Positions 6,297 through 13,268 of a DNA stretch of 15,761 nt are shown here, piece by piece. Location of the stretch: assembly GCA_900772095.1 (NCBI GenBank), contig CAAGQJ010000023.1, positions 1-15,761 on the forward strand, in the 5' to 3' direction. Source of the DNA: Bacilli bacterium. GTDB lineage: Bacteria > Bacillota_I > Bacilli_A > RF39 > UBA660. The notes beneath the pieces were generated by a model that did not search any database, was not told the DNA's origin, and saw only the letters and a program-made list of their open reading frames with translations. The position numbers were made by a program, and so were the translations under genes. How positions within the stretch are numbered: the stretch's first letter is position 1; each line of letters opens with the position of its first letter.

Positions 6297-7091
6297 ATGG
6301 AAAAGTTTGAGAAAGAAGTAAAGGTATTAAATATTAATATTGACAAAATGATAGAGCAATTGAAATTATTAGGTGCCAACTTTAAAGAAAAAAAATTTCA
6401 AAAAATATATGTATATGATATTCCAACATTATATTACAGATATTTAGAAGCACTAGAACTATTAAACTCTGATAATAAACTTATCATCCAAACTAATATA
6501 AAAAAACTATCAATTGTTTTTGACGAGTTTAAAGATTTAGTTTCCAATGAGGAATTAGAAAAAATCTATACTGATATGAATATTGCAGATTTTGATGAAC
6601 TTTTAAACTTAAATAAAAATGAAATAATCAAAAAACTAAATAATTCTGAAGTTTTCAACAAACAAATATCAAATAAATTAATTAACCCAAATAAATGGAT
6701 TAGGCTAAGAAAAAGCAACGAAAAGACAGAACTTACATTAAAACAAATATATGAAAAAAACTCTTCCGCCATTCAAAAAGTAAAAGAGTATGAAATTGCT
6801 GTTTCAAATTTATTCGAAACTAATGCATTACTAAACGAAATTGGAATAGTTAGTAGAAATTATCAAGAAAAAAGAAGGTATAGTTTTGAATATAAAACTG
6901 CTAAAATAGAACTCGATGAATGGCCATTATTAGAACCATACATGGAAATAGAATGTGATAACGAAAATATTATTAATGAAATTATTAAAAAACTTAATTT
7001 ATCTAATAAAGAAATCGTTTCACTAAATACAGAACAATTGTATAAAAGAAAAGGGATTAATATCTTAGAAATATCTAATTTAAAATTTTAG
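6297..7091 (+). CDS. CYTH-domain protein with an internal insertion
   Basis: A 264-aa protein of the CYTH superfamily (class IV adenylate cyclase-like / thiamine triphosphatase-like triphosphate tunnel enzymes). The defining ExExK motif is at residues 5-9 (EKEVK), followed by a LKLLGANF helix end and a KIYVYDIP strand. The later tunnel strands are recognisable as KWIRLRK, ELTLKQ, EKRRYSFEYKTAKIELDEWPLLEPYMEIE. Between the third and fourth elements there is an extra, mainly helical block of roughly 90 residues (about 45-135) that simple CYTH proteins lack. Likely activity is metal-dependent hydrolysis or transfer on a triphosphate substrate, which cannot be specified from sequence. AGGAGT precedes ATG 6297. 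It follows ylxM by 14 bases, so it is probably the last gene of the ftsY unit, ending at a strong terminator. Confidence 0.8.
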   Translation: MEKFEKEVKVLNINIDKMIEQLKLLGANFKEKKFQKIYVYDIPTLYYRYLEALELLNSDNKLIIQTNIKKLSIVFDEFKDLVSNEELEKIYTDMNIADFDELLNLNKNEIIKKLNNSEVFNKQISNKLINPNKWIRLRKSNEKTELTLKQIYEKNSSAIQKVKEYEIAVSNLFETNALLNEIGIVSRNYQEKRRYSFEYKTAKIELDEWPLLEPYMEIECDNENIINEIIKKLNLSNKEIVSLNTEQLYKRKGINILEISNLKF

Positions 7092-7109
7092 TTTGAAGGT
7101 TTTAGTATT

Positions 7110-7138
7110 AAAATAACAATAAAAATTGTTATTTTTTT
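7110..7138 (+). terminator. Terminator of the ftsY-ylxM-CYTH unit
   Basis: A perfect 11-bp stem AAAATAACAAT (7110-7120) with its complement at 7125-7135, an AAAA loop and T residues continuing to 7138. Confidence 0.85.
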
Positions 7139-7165
7139 CATATTATGTAACTTTTCTCATAGAGT
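7138..7165 (+). promoter_or_regulatory. Candidate sporulation (sigma-E-like) promoter of spoIVA
   Basis: TCATATT (7138-7144) matches the known sigma-E -35 pattern (kmATATT). CATAGAGT (7158-7165) matches the -10 pattern CATAnnnT. The spacer is 13 bases, about one shorter than usual. spoIVA is a known sigma-E regulon gene in Bacillus, which supports the reading. The predicted leader is about 15 bases. Confidence 0.45.
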
Positions 7166-7186
7166 TTATTGAAAGAGAGTGGTTAT

Positions 7187-8662
7187 ATGAATAAAGAAGA
7201 AATAATAAAGAATATTGCTCTTAGAACCGGAGGAGATATTTATTTAGGAGTAGTTGGTGCAGTAAGAACTGGTAAATCAACTTTTATTAAGAAAATTGTA
7301 GAAACTCTTATTATTCCTAATATTGATGATGAATTTGAAAGAAAAAGAGCATTAGATGAGATACCACAAAGTTCTGGTGGTAAAACAATTATGACTATTG
7401 AACCTAAATTTGTTCCTAATAATATAGCAAAGGTTAAAATAGATGATTTAACTTGTAATATGCGTTTAGTCGACTGCGTAGGTTATGTTATTGAAAATTC
7501 TAAAGGTTATGAAGATGAAAACGGTCCTAGAATGGTAAAAACGCCATGGTATAGCGAAGAAATACCATTTGTTGAAGCAGCCGAAATAGGAACAGAAAAA
7601 GTTATTAAAGATCATTCAACAATAGGTATAATAGTTACAACTGATGGCTCAATCGGTGATTTCGAAAGAAAAGATTATATTGATGCGGAAGAAAAAGTGG
7701 TTGGAGAGTTAACAGAGATTAACAAACCATTTATTATTGTATTAAATAGTACCCATCCAAATCATCCTGAAACTGAAGCATTAGCACGTGATTTAAGAGC
7801 AAATTACGGAGTTCCAGTACTTCCTATGGATGTCCTATCAATGAACGAAAAAGATGCTTATGATATTTTAAGAGAAGCACTTTATGAATTCCCATTACTT
7901 GAAGTTAAAGTAGAAATGCCAGAATGGATTGGTATTTTAAACCATAATCATGAAGTTAAGAAAACATACATAGAAAAAATAAAAGAAAGTGTAACACAGG
8001 TTGATAAGATTAGAGATGTAGATTCCATATTAGAACATTTTAATGACTGCGAATATATTTCTAAGGCCTATATGTCACATGTTGACCCATCTACTGGAGT
8101 AGTAACTATAACACTAGACGCCCCAAGTGAACTATTTGATAAAACTTTAAATGATATGGTTGGAGTAGATATTACAAATAAAGCAAACTTACTGTCCATT
8201 TTCCAAGATTATCGAGAATCCAAACAAGAATATGACCAAATTAAAACAGCACTTAAAATGGTTAAAACTACTGGTTATGGAGTAGCAAATCCAACACTTA
8301 GTGATATGAAACTTGATACCCCAGAAATCACAAAACAAGGAAGTAAATATGGTATAAAATTAAAAGCAACTGCACCAAGTATACACATGATAAAAGTTGA
8401 TGTAGAATCTACTTTTGAACCTATTATTGGTTCTGAACTTCAAAGTAAAGAATTAATTAATTATCTAATGAAAGATAGTGAAACTGACCCAAACAGCATA
8501 TGGTCCTCTGAAATATTTGGTAGAAGTTTAGATGTAATTGTTCAAGAAGGAATACAGTCTAAAATAGCCATGATGCCAGAAAGCATAAGATATAAACTTC
8601 AACAAACAATGACAAAAGTTGTAAATAAAGGCTCAGGTAACTTAATAGCCATTGTAATATAA
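7187..8662 (+). CDS. spoIVA: Stage IV sporulation protein A (spore coat basement ATPase)
   Basis: A 491-aa protein, practically the Bacillus length (492), aligned end to end with known SpoIVA. It is made in the mother cell, hydrolyses ATP and polymerises on the forespore surface as the base on which the coat is built. The N-terminus has RTGGDIYLGVVGAVRTGKST with the Walker A Lys30. Further conserved blocks are KTIMTIEPKFVPN, RLVDCVGY, YEDENGPRM, EAAEIGTEKVIKDHSTIG, the middle helical domain, and the C-terminal APSIHMIKVDVES and FGRSLDVIVQEGIQ, ending GSGNLIAIVI. The open frame extends up to TTG 7169, but ATG 7187 behind GAGAGTGG matches the family start. It has its own terminator and probably a sigma-E promoter. 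This is the best evidence that the organism forms, or recently formed, endospores. Confidence 0.98.
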   Translation: MNKEEIIKNIALRTGGDIYLGVVGAVRTGKSTFIKKIVETLIIPNIDDEFERKRALDEIPQSSGGKTIMTIEPKFVPNNIAKVKIDDLTCNMRLVDCVGYVIENSKGYEDENGPRMVKTPWYSEEIPFVEAAEIGTEKVIKDHSTIGIIVTTDGSIGDFERKDYIDAEEKVVGELTEINKPFIIVLNSTHPNHPETEALARDLRANYGVPVLPMDVLSMNEKDAYDILREALYEFPLLEVKVEMPEWIGILNHNHEVKKTYIEKIKESVTQVDKIRDVDSILEHFNDCEYISKAYMSHVDPSTGVVTITLDAPSELFDKTLNDMVGVDITNKANLLSIFQDYRESKQEYDQIKTALKMVKTTGYGVANPTLSDMKLDTPEITKQGSKYGIKLKATAPSIHMIKVDVESTFEPIIGSELQSKELINYLMKDSETDPNSIWSSEIFGRSLDVIVQEGIQSKIAMMPESIRYKLQQTMTKVVNKGSGNLIAIVI

Positions 8663-8690
8663 AAAATCACATCATAATTGATGTGATTTT
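8661..8690. terminator. Bidirectional terminator between spoIVA and the TasA-like gene
   Basis: A perfect 12-bp stem AAAATCACATCA (8663-8674) with its complement (8679-8690), loop TAAT. The left arm is preceded by A residues, giving six T on the minus strand; the plus strand has four T then AACTTTT. It lies between the convergent stop codons. Confidence 0.85.
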
Positions 8691-8695
8691 AACTT

Positions 8696-9370
8696 TTATG
8701 ATATTGTAACTGCTTCTCCAAGTGAAGTATAAACATTCAATTTAATAGAATAATTTCCACTCATTGACGCTGTATGTTTTTTATCTTCTTCCGTATAAGT
8801 GATATTTCCACCATCACCACTTCCAGACACCCAAAACCTTAATCTATAATTTTTAGTAATTGTACTACCACCACTAGGAAAACTCATTGTTGAACTATAT
8901 AATAAATAATTAGATGAAGTTGTATCCTTTTTCAAAGTAGATAAATTGATAGGTAATATTGTGCTACCTTCCTTAATACCAGTAATACTTGTCTCAGTAT
9001 CACCAGTTACCTCAGACAAATAAAATTTAACACTATCTTTTGTTACTGTATTATCAGCGTTTTCATTAAAATATATATAATATGCTAAATTTAACTTATC
9101 AGTAGCAATCCCCGATATAGTAAAATCCATATAATTTGTTGTCTCTTTAATAATATTTTCATCTGTACTCTCATTTGTCATTAAAGTAACATCATTACTT
9201 GGTTCTGTATATAAAAAAGTTATTGTTCCAGAATTAATAGTGTTTAACGAGCCTAACTTTTCACCACTCCATAAAGCAAAACTCGTTCCTACCATTATTA
9301 CTAATACAATTGTGCAGATTGAAAAAATAATTAGTTTATAACTATATTTATCCTCTTTTAATTTCTTCAT
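8696..9370 (-). CDS. TasA/camelysin-like exported protein (SipW-type signal peptide)
   Basis: A 224-aa protein. A short basic N-terminus is followed by one hydrophobic segment (about residues 13-33) and the junction GTSFALWSGEKLGSLNTINSGTITF. This resembles the SipW-processed signal peptide and first strand of TasA/camelysin proteins (family pattern T-x-A-x-F then FxAGTLDL). The mature part is rich in Ser, Thr and Asn with alternating beta-strand pattern, as in the single-domain TasA fold, and has no Cys after the signal. ATG 9370 follows AGGAGTG. In Bacillus these proteins form extracellular fibres and are matured by the signal peptidase SipW; no sipW or tapA is in the window. It sits between spoIVA and hup and is transcribed against both. 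The family assignment rests on the signal region and overall composition. Confidence 0.65.
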   Translation of the reverse strand: MKKLKEDKYSYKLIIFSICTIVLVIMVGTSFALWSGEKLGSLNTINSGTITFLYTEPSNDVTLMTNESTDENIIKETTNYMDFTISGIATDKLNLAYYIYFNENADNTVTKDSVKFYLSEVTGDTETSITGIKEGSTILPINLSTLKKDTTSSNYLLYSSTMSFPSGGSTITKNYRLRFWVSGSGDGGNITYTEEDKKHTASMSGNYSIKLNVYTSLGEAVTIS

Positions 9371-9399
9371 CTAAAACACTCCTAACTATTCTCATATAT

Positions 9400-9428
9400 A
9401 ATATATCATATTTATTAATTTATATCAA
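9400..9428 (-). promoter_or_regulatory. Promoter of the TasA-like gene
   Basis: On the minus strand TTGATA (9428-9423), a 17-base spacer and TATATT (9405-9400), with TGA directly before the -10. It is a strong vegetative-type promoter, not a sporulation one. The leader carries AGGAGTG. Confidence 0.75.
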
Positions 9429-9497
9429 TTAAAAAAACTAAAAAAAATTAACTTTACTAAGCAAGTGCGAAAAAAATAATTTTTTTTGTCAAAAGCC

Positions 9498-9526
9498 TTG
9501 ATTTTGTTACTGATAAATGATATTTT
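9498..9526 (+). promoter_or_regulatory. Promoter of hup
   Basis: TTGATT (9498-9503), a 17-base spacer, TATTTT (9521-9526). The predicted start at about 9533 leaves a leader of some 50 bases. An A-tract/T-tract block at 9470-9487 immediately upstream may act as an UP element. Confidence 0.6.
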
Positions 9527-9529
9527 ATA

Positions 9530-9564
9530 TATGTAAGCATATAAGAAAATAACTTGCTTATATA
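9530..9564 (+). promoter_or_regulatory. Leader stem-loop of hup
   Basis: A 10-bp stem (9530-9539 with 9555-9564, core TAAGCA/TGCTTA, one G-U) and a 15-base loop begin at the predicted hup mRNA 5' end and end just before the GGAGGT SD. AT-rich, so only moderately stable. Confidence 0.4.
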
Positions 9565-9584
9565 AAATTTATGGAGGTATTAAA

Positions 9585-9857
9585 ATGAAAAAAGTTGAAT
9601 TAGTTGAAGCAGTAGCTACTAAAGCTGGACTTACAAAAGCAGATGCTGGACGTGCTCTTGACGGAGTAATTGAAGCTATTACTGAAGCACTTGTTAAAGG
9701 AGATAAAGTACCACTAGCAGGATTAGGAACATTTGCAGTTTCTAAAAGAGAAGCTAGATCAGGACGTAATCCTAGAACTGGTGAACCTGTTAAAATTGCT
9801 GCTAGAAACGCAGTAACTTTTAAAGCAGCTTCAGCACTTAAAGAATCTGTTAACTAA
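9585..9857 (+). CDS. hup: HU-family DNA-binding protein
   Basis: A 90-aa nucleoid protein, exactly the usual length. The N-terminal helical dimerisation region (ELVEAVATKAGLTKADAGRALDGVIEAITEAL) is followed by VPLAGLGTFAVSKREARSGRNPRTGEPVKI, which carries the beta-arm with the minor-groove intercalating Asn62-Pro63, and a C-terminal helix. It binds and bends DNA and compacts the chromosome. GGAGGT precedes ATG 9585. Codon use is visibly richer in GCT, GGA, CGT and GTT than the neighbours, as expected for a highly expressed gene. In Bacillus hbs also lies beside spoIVA; here a TasA-like gene is inserted between them. It is monocistronic with its own terminator. Confidence 0.97.
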   Translation: MKKVELVEAVATKAGLTKADAGRALDGVIEAITEALVKGDKVPLAGLGTFAVSKREARSGRNPRTGEPVKIAARNAVTFKAASALKESVN

Positions 9858-9878
9858 AAAAGCCCAGTGGCTTTTTTT
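9856..9878 (+). terminator. Terminator of hup
   Basis: A 9-bp stem AAAAAAGCC (9856-9864) with GGCTTTTTT, loop CAGT, and T residues to 9878; it begins within the stop codon. Confidence 0.88.
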
Positions 9879-9946
9879 CTTTAAAATTACTAATTTAATT
9901 TTTATTTAATATAAATTATTTATTATATTGTTATATATGGAGGAGT

Positions 9947-11044
9947 ATGGAACAAGAAATTTTAAATGTTTTAAATATGCTCATTATAAATAACTACGAA
10001 GCATATTTAGTTGGAGGTTTTGTAAGAGACTATTTATTAGGAAAAAAATCATATGATATAGATATTACTACTAATGCCAAGCCAAAAGAAATAATGAATA
10101 TTTTTAAAGATTATCACCCTGTTTCCTTAGAATATGGTAATGTATGTATAAAAACTAATAAATTCAAATATGAAATAACCACCTACAGAAGAGATATAAA
10201 TTATAAAGATAATAGAAAACCAGATAAAATTGTTTATATAGATAGTTTAGATGAAGACTTACTAAGAAGAGACTTTACTATCAATGCTATTTGTATGGAC
10301 AAAAACAAAAAAATAATAGATAAACTAAACGGTAAAGCAGACTTAAAAAAGAAACTAATTAAAACTATTGGAAAACCCGATTTAAAGTTTACTGAAGATG
10401 CTTTAAGAATGCTTCGCGCTATTAGATTTGCCACTGTATTAAATTTTAAATTAGATGAAGAAGTCCAAAAATCTATTATAAAAAATAAAGATTTAATAAA
10501 AAAACTATCTTATGAAAGAAAAAAAGAAGAAATAAATAAAATAATAAGCAGTAAAAATAAAAAATATGGAGTATACCTACTTAAAAATTTAGGTCTACTT
10601 GATGTACTAGAATTAAAAAATATCGACAATGTACTACTAACAAATGACTTAAATGGTATATGGGGGACAATTACAAATGCCAATTATCCATTTACAAAAA
10701 ATGAAAAAGATATTATGATAAATATAAACAATCTTTTAAACGAAGATTTAAAAGACAGATATATTTTATATAAATATGGTAGATATGTACTAAGTGTTGT
10801 ATGTGATTTAAAAAAACTCAATAAAAAATATATGATATTTAAATATGATATGTTACCAATCAAAGGTAAAGAAGAAATCAAAATTACTTCAAGTGAAATA
10901 TGCTTTATTCTTGGAAAAGAACCAGGCCCGTTCATTAAAGAAGTATATGACGACTTAGAATATAAAATTTTAAATAAAGAATTAAAAAATGATAATAAAA
11001 AAATAAAATCTTATTTAAAAACAAAATATAATATTATAAAGTGA
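9947..11044 (+). CDS. cca: CCA tRNA nucleotidyltransferase
   Basis: A 365-aa class II nucleotidyltransferase that builds or repairs the 3' CCA end of tRNAs. The head domain has LVGGFVRDYLLG (21-32) and the metal-binding Asp37 and Asp39 of SYDIDI. EITTYRRD and RRDFTINAI (from Arg107) follow, and RMLRAIRFA (from about 154) marks the head/neck junction. The neck/body is Lys- and Asn-rich and diverged. It is somewhat shorter than Bacillus Cca (about 397). A poly(A) polymerase is an alternative within the same family, but the length and setting favour CCA addition. The start ATG 9947 lies unusually close to GGAGGAGT (three bases after GGAGG), so initiation could be inefficient. The stop overlaps the dnaD SD region. 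First gene of a cca-dnaD-nth run. Confidence 0.9.
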   Translation: MEQEILNVLNMLIINNYEAYLVGGFVRDYLLGKKSYDIDITTNAKPKEIMNIFKDYHPVSLEYGNVCIKTNKFKYEITTYRRDINYKDNRKPDKIVYIDSLDEDLLRRDFTINAICMDKNKKIIDKLNGKADLKKKLIKTIGKPDLKFTEDALRMLRAIRFATVLNFKLDEEVQKSIIKNKDLIKKLSYERKKEEINKIISSKNKKYGVYLLKNLGLLDVLELKNIDNVLLTNDLNGIWGTITNANYPFTKNEKDIMININNLLNEDLKDRYILYKYGRYVLSVVCDLKKLNKKYMIFKYDMLPIKGKEEIKITSSEICFILGKEPGPFIKEVYDDLEYKILNKELKNDNKKIKSYLKTKYNIIK

Positions 11045-11055
11045 GGGTGTTTTGT

Positions 11056-11688
11056 ATGACTTCTAATATTTTAGATATGTTAAAATGTAAGAACTTAGTA
11101 ATTCCTGGAGTATTATTAAAATATAAAGAGGAATTAAAAATAGATGAAAAAGAAATAATATTCTTATCTTATTTAATGTCTTATGGTAATAATATCAGTT
11201 TTGACCTAAATAAAATATCAAATGATTTAAACATTAAACAAGATGATTTATTAATAACTTTTTCCTCCTTATGTGAAAAAAACTTAATTAGTATGATTGT
11301 AAATAAAGATAGTGGAATAATGAAAGAATATATAAGTATAGATAATTTATATAATAAAATACTATCTATCGCAGTAGATAACAAAAAAGAAAGTTCTGAA
11401 CCTTCTAAAATATATGAAAAAATAGAAAAAGAATTTGGTAGAACTTTATCACCAATAGAATATGAAATTATAAAACAATGGCTTGACTCTAATATAAGTG
11501 AAGAACTAATACTTGAAGCATTAAAAGAAGCAGTTTTAAATGGTGTCAATAATTTAAAATACATAGATAGAATTTTATTTGAATGGACAAAAAAAGGCTA
11601 TAAAAAAGCCAAAGATTTAAGAAAAAAAGAAATAAAAGAACAAAAATCAGATGTTTTCGATTATAATTGGTTAGATGAAAATGAATAA
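11056..11688 (+). CDS. dnaD: Replication initiation/primosome protein DnaD
   Basis: A 210-aa DnaD, the Firmicutes primosomal protein that helps load the replicative helicase with DnaA/PriA and DnaB. The N-terminal winged-helix domain (about residues 5-90: DEKEIIFLSYLMSY, LNKISNDLNIKQDDLLITFSSLCEKNLI) is typical. The C-terminal DnaB_2 domain is clear: EFGRTLSPIEYEIIKQWLDS to ILFEWTKKGYK, with the invariant W..G.. pattern. Upstream in-frame GTG codons exist (11041, 11047), but GAGGGTG at 11043-11049 is the SD for ATG 11056. It overlaps nth by 14 bases, and the dnaD-nth pair is conserved in Bacillus. Confidence 0.93.
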   Translation: MTSNILDMLKCKNLVIPGVLLKYKEELKIDEKEIIFLSYLMSYGNNISFDLNKISNDLNIKQDDLLITFSSLCEKNLISMIVNKDSGIMKEYISIDNLYNKILSIAVDNKKESSEPSKIYEKIEKEFGRTLSPIEYEIIKQWLDSNISEELILEALKEAVLNGVNNLKYIDRILFEWTKKGYKKAKDLRKKEIKEQKSDVFDYNWLDENE

Positions 11689-12307
11689 AGAACAAACAAT
11701 ATATGAATATTTAAGTTTATTAATACCAAATCCAAAATGTGAATTAAATTATAACACAGATTATGAACTACTAATAGCAATAATGCTAAGTGCCCAAACC
11801 ACTGATAAAAGAGTAAATAAAGTTACTAGTATTCTATTCAATAAATACCCAAACTTAAAAACCTTAAAAGATGCCAATCCAGAAGATATAGAACAAATAG
11901 TAAGAGAGCTTGGTAGCTTTCACAAAAAATCTAAAGCTGTAATTGATATAGCTAATATTATATATAATAACTACAACGGAATAGTTCCTCAAAAAAGATT
12001 TCTTTTAGAACAATTACCACTTGTAGGAAGAAAAACTACTAACGTATTCTTAAGTGAATACTACAAAGTTCCCAATATAGCAGTAGACACTCATGTAGAA
12101 CGCGTCAGCAAAAGATTAAAACTTGCCAAAGAAAAAGACACTGTTTTAGAAATAGAAAAAAAATTAAAAAGAAAATTCCCAAAAGAAACTTGGAACGACT
12201 TACACTTAAGACTTGTACTTTTCGGTAGATATTACTGTACCGCTAGAACACCAAATTGTAAAAACTGCAAGTTAAAAGAGTATTGTAACTATAAAAACAA
12301 AAGTTAA
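11675..12307 (+). CDS. nth: Endonuclease III
   Basis: A 210-aa base-excision repair glycosylase/AP lyase that removes oxidised pyrimidines. LLIAIMLSAQTTDKRVN is the conserved early block. The helix-hairpin-helix LPLVGRKTTNVFL carries the catalytic Lys120, and IAVDTHVERVSKRL carries Asp138, at the same numbers as in E. coli Nth. The C-terminal [4Fe-4S] cluster motif C-x6-C-x2-C-x5-C is complete (Cys188, 195, 198, 204). Two starts are possible: ATG 11675 or ATG 11681, the latter having GGTTAGAT at a better distance; the difference is two residues. The start lies inside dnaD, so translation is probably coupled. Confidence 0.97.
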   Translation: MKMNKEQTIYEYLSLLIPNPKCELNYNTDYELLIAIMLSAQTTDKRVNKVTSILFNKYPNLKTLKDANPEDIEQIVRELGSFHKKSKAVIDIANIIYNNYNGIVPQKRFLLEQLPLVGRKTTNVFLSEYYKVPNIAVDTHVERVSKRLKLAKEKDTVLEIEKKLKRKFPKETWNDLHLRLVLFGRYYCTARTPNCKNCKLKEYCNYKNKS

Positions 12308-12310
12308 TCT

Positions 12311-12339
12311 TTTACTTTTATTCCAATACATGATATAAT
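12311..12339 (+). promoter_or_regulatory. Promoter of the xerD-deoB unit
   Basis: TTTACT (12311-12316), a 17-base spacer, TATAAT (12334-12339) with TGA before it (extended -10). The leader is only about 10 bases and starts almost at the AGAGGA SD. Confidence 0.8.
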
Positions 12340-12356
12340 ATTTAAGAGGAATAGTT

Positions 12357-13259
12357 ATGAAAAAAGAAAATAACATTAAGATAAATAATTATATTTCTGA
12401 TTATATAGATTACCTAAAATACGAAAGAAAACTAAGTAATGAAACTATAAATAATTATAAATATGATTTAATTAAATTTGCAAGATTTTTAACAAGTAAA
12501 AATATTGATATTCTTGATGTAAAAGTTGACATAATAGAAGAATACTTAAAAAAACTAAATAATTTAGATAGTTCTAGTATTTCCAGAAATATAACGTCAA
12601 TTAATAACTTTTATAACTATTTAATAGTAAATAAATACATTAAAAACAATCCATGCGAGTTTATAGATAGACCAAAACTAAAAAAACGTATACCAAACGT
12701 TCTAACAACAGATGAAGTTGACAAATTACTCGATATAGAACTTATTGATATATTTGATTACCGCAATAAGGCAATGCTAGAACTAATGTATAGTGCTGGT
12801 TTACGTGTAAGCGAAATTGTAAGCTTGACTACTAGAAACATTGATTTTGAAAATTGTATTGTTAGGTGTTTTGGCAAAGGTTCAAAAGAACGAATTGTTC
12901 CACTCAATGACTATGTAATTCATTACTTAAAACTATATATGGATAAAAGACATCAACTACTAAAAAAAGATAGAAATGATTACTTATTCTTAAATAATCA
13001 TGGTAAAAAAATGACTAGACAAGGATTTGAATACGTCTTAAAAAACATATTAGAAGAAAAGAAAATTGATAAATATATAACACCTCATACCTTAAGGCAC
13101 TCATTTGCAACACATTTATTAGAAGGCGGTGCAGATTTAAGAAGTATTCAAATATTATTAGGCCATGAAAACTTAACTACCACAACAATATATACTCATA
13201 TAAGTCGCGAAAAAGTACATGAAGATTATATAAAATATCATCCAAGAAGTAAGAAATAG
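12357..13259 (+). CDS. xerD: Site-specific tyrosine recombinase XerD
   Basis: A 300-aa tyrosine recombinase, the standard Xer length, which resolves chromosome dimers at dif during division. The N-terminal SAM-like core-binding domain (residues ~10-100: ISDYIDYLKYERKLSNETINNYKYDL) precedes the catalytic domain. The catalytic set is complete: Arg150 (AGLRVSE), Lys174 (FGKGSKER), His244 and Arg247 (HTLRHSF), His270 (LLGHENLTTT) and nucleophile Tyr279 (IYTH). XerD and not XerC is chosen because deoB follows, as in Bacillus (ripX-drm), and because of the HTLRHSFATHLLEGGADLRSIQ motif. AGAGGA precedes ATG 12357. No integrase-type neighbours, att sites or phage genes are seen, so it is a housekeeping enzyme. 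Confidence 0.92.
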   Translation: MKKENNIKINNYISDYIDYLKYERKLSNETINNYKYDLIKFARFLTSKNIDILDVKVDIIEEYLKKLNNLDSSSISRNITSINNFYNYLIVNKYIKNNPCEFIDRPKLKKRIPNVLTTDEVDKLLDIELIDIFDYRNKAMLELMYSAGLRVSEIVSLTTRNIDFENCIVRCFGKGSKERIVPLNDYVIHYLKLYMDKRHQLLKKDRNDYLFLNNHGKKMTRQGFEYVLKNILEEKKIDKYITPHTLRHSFATHLLEGGADLRSIQILLGHENLTTTTIYTHISREKVHEDYIKYHPRSKK

Positions 13260-13268
13260 GAGGAAATT

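Noticed and set aside
9468..9490. AAAAAAATAATTTTTTT block as a terminator upstream of hup
   Set aside because: The stem is A-T only with a tiny loop, no gene ends there on either strand, and it sits immediately upstream of a promoter, so an A-tract/UP element is more likely.
11181..11564. Minus-strand open frame of 127 codons opposite dnaD
   Set aside because: It is a shadow of dnaD, Ser/Ile/Leu-rich as expected from reversed Lys/Asp/Asn codons, with no SD.
12357..13259. Tyrosine recombinase as the integrase of a mobile element
   Set aside because: It has XerD length and motifs, lies in an operon with deoB as in Bacillus, and no att repeats, phage or conjugation genes are nearby.
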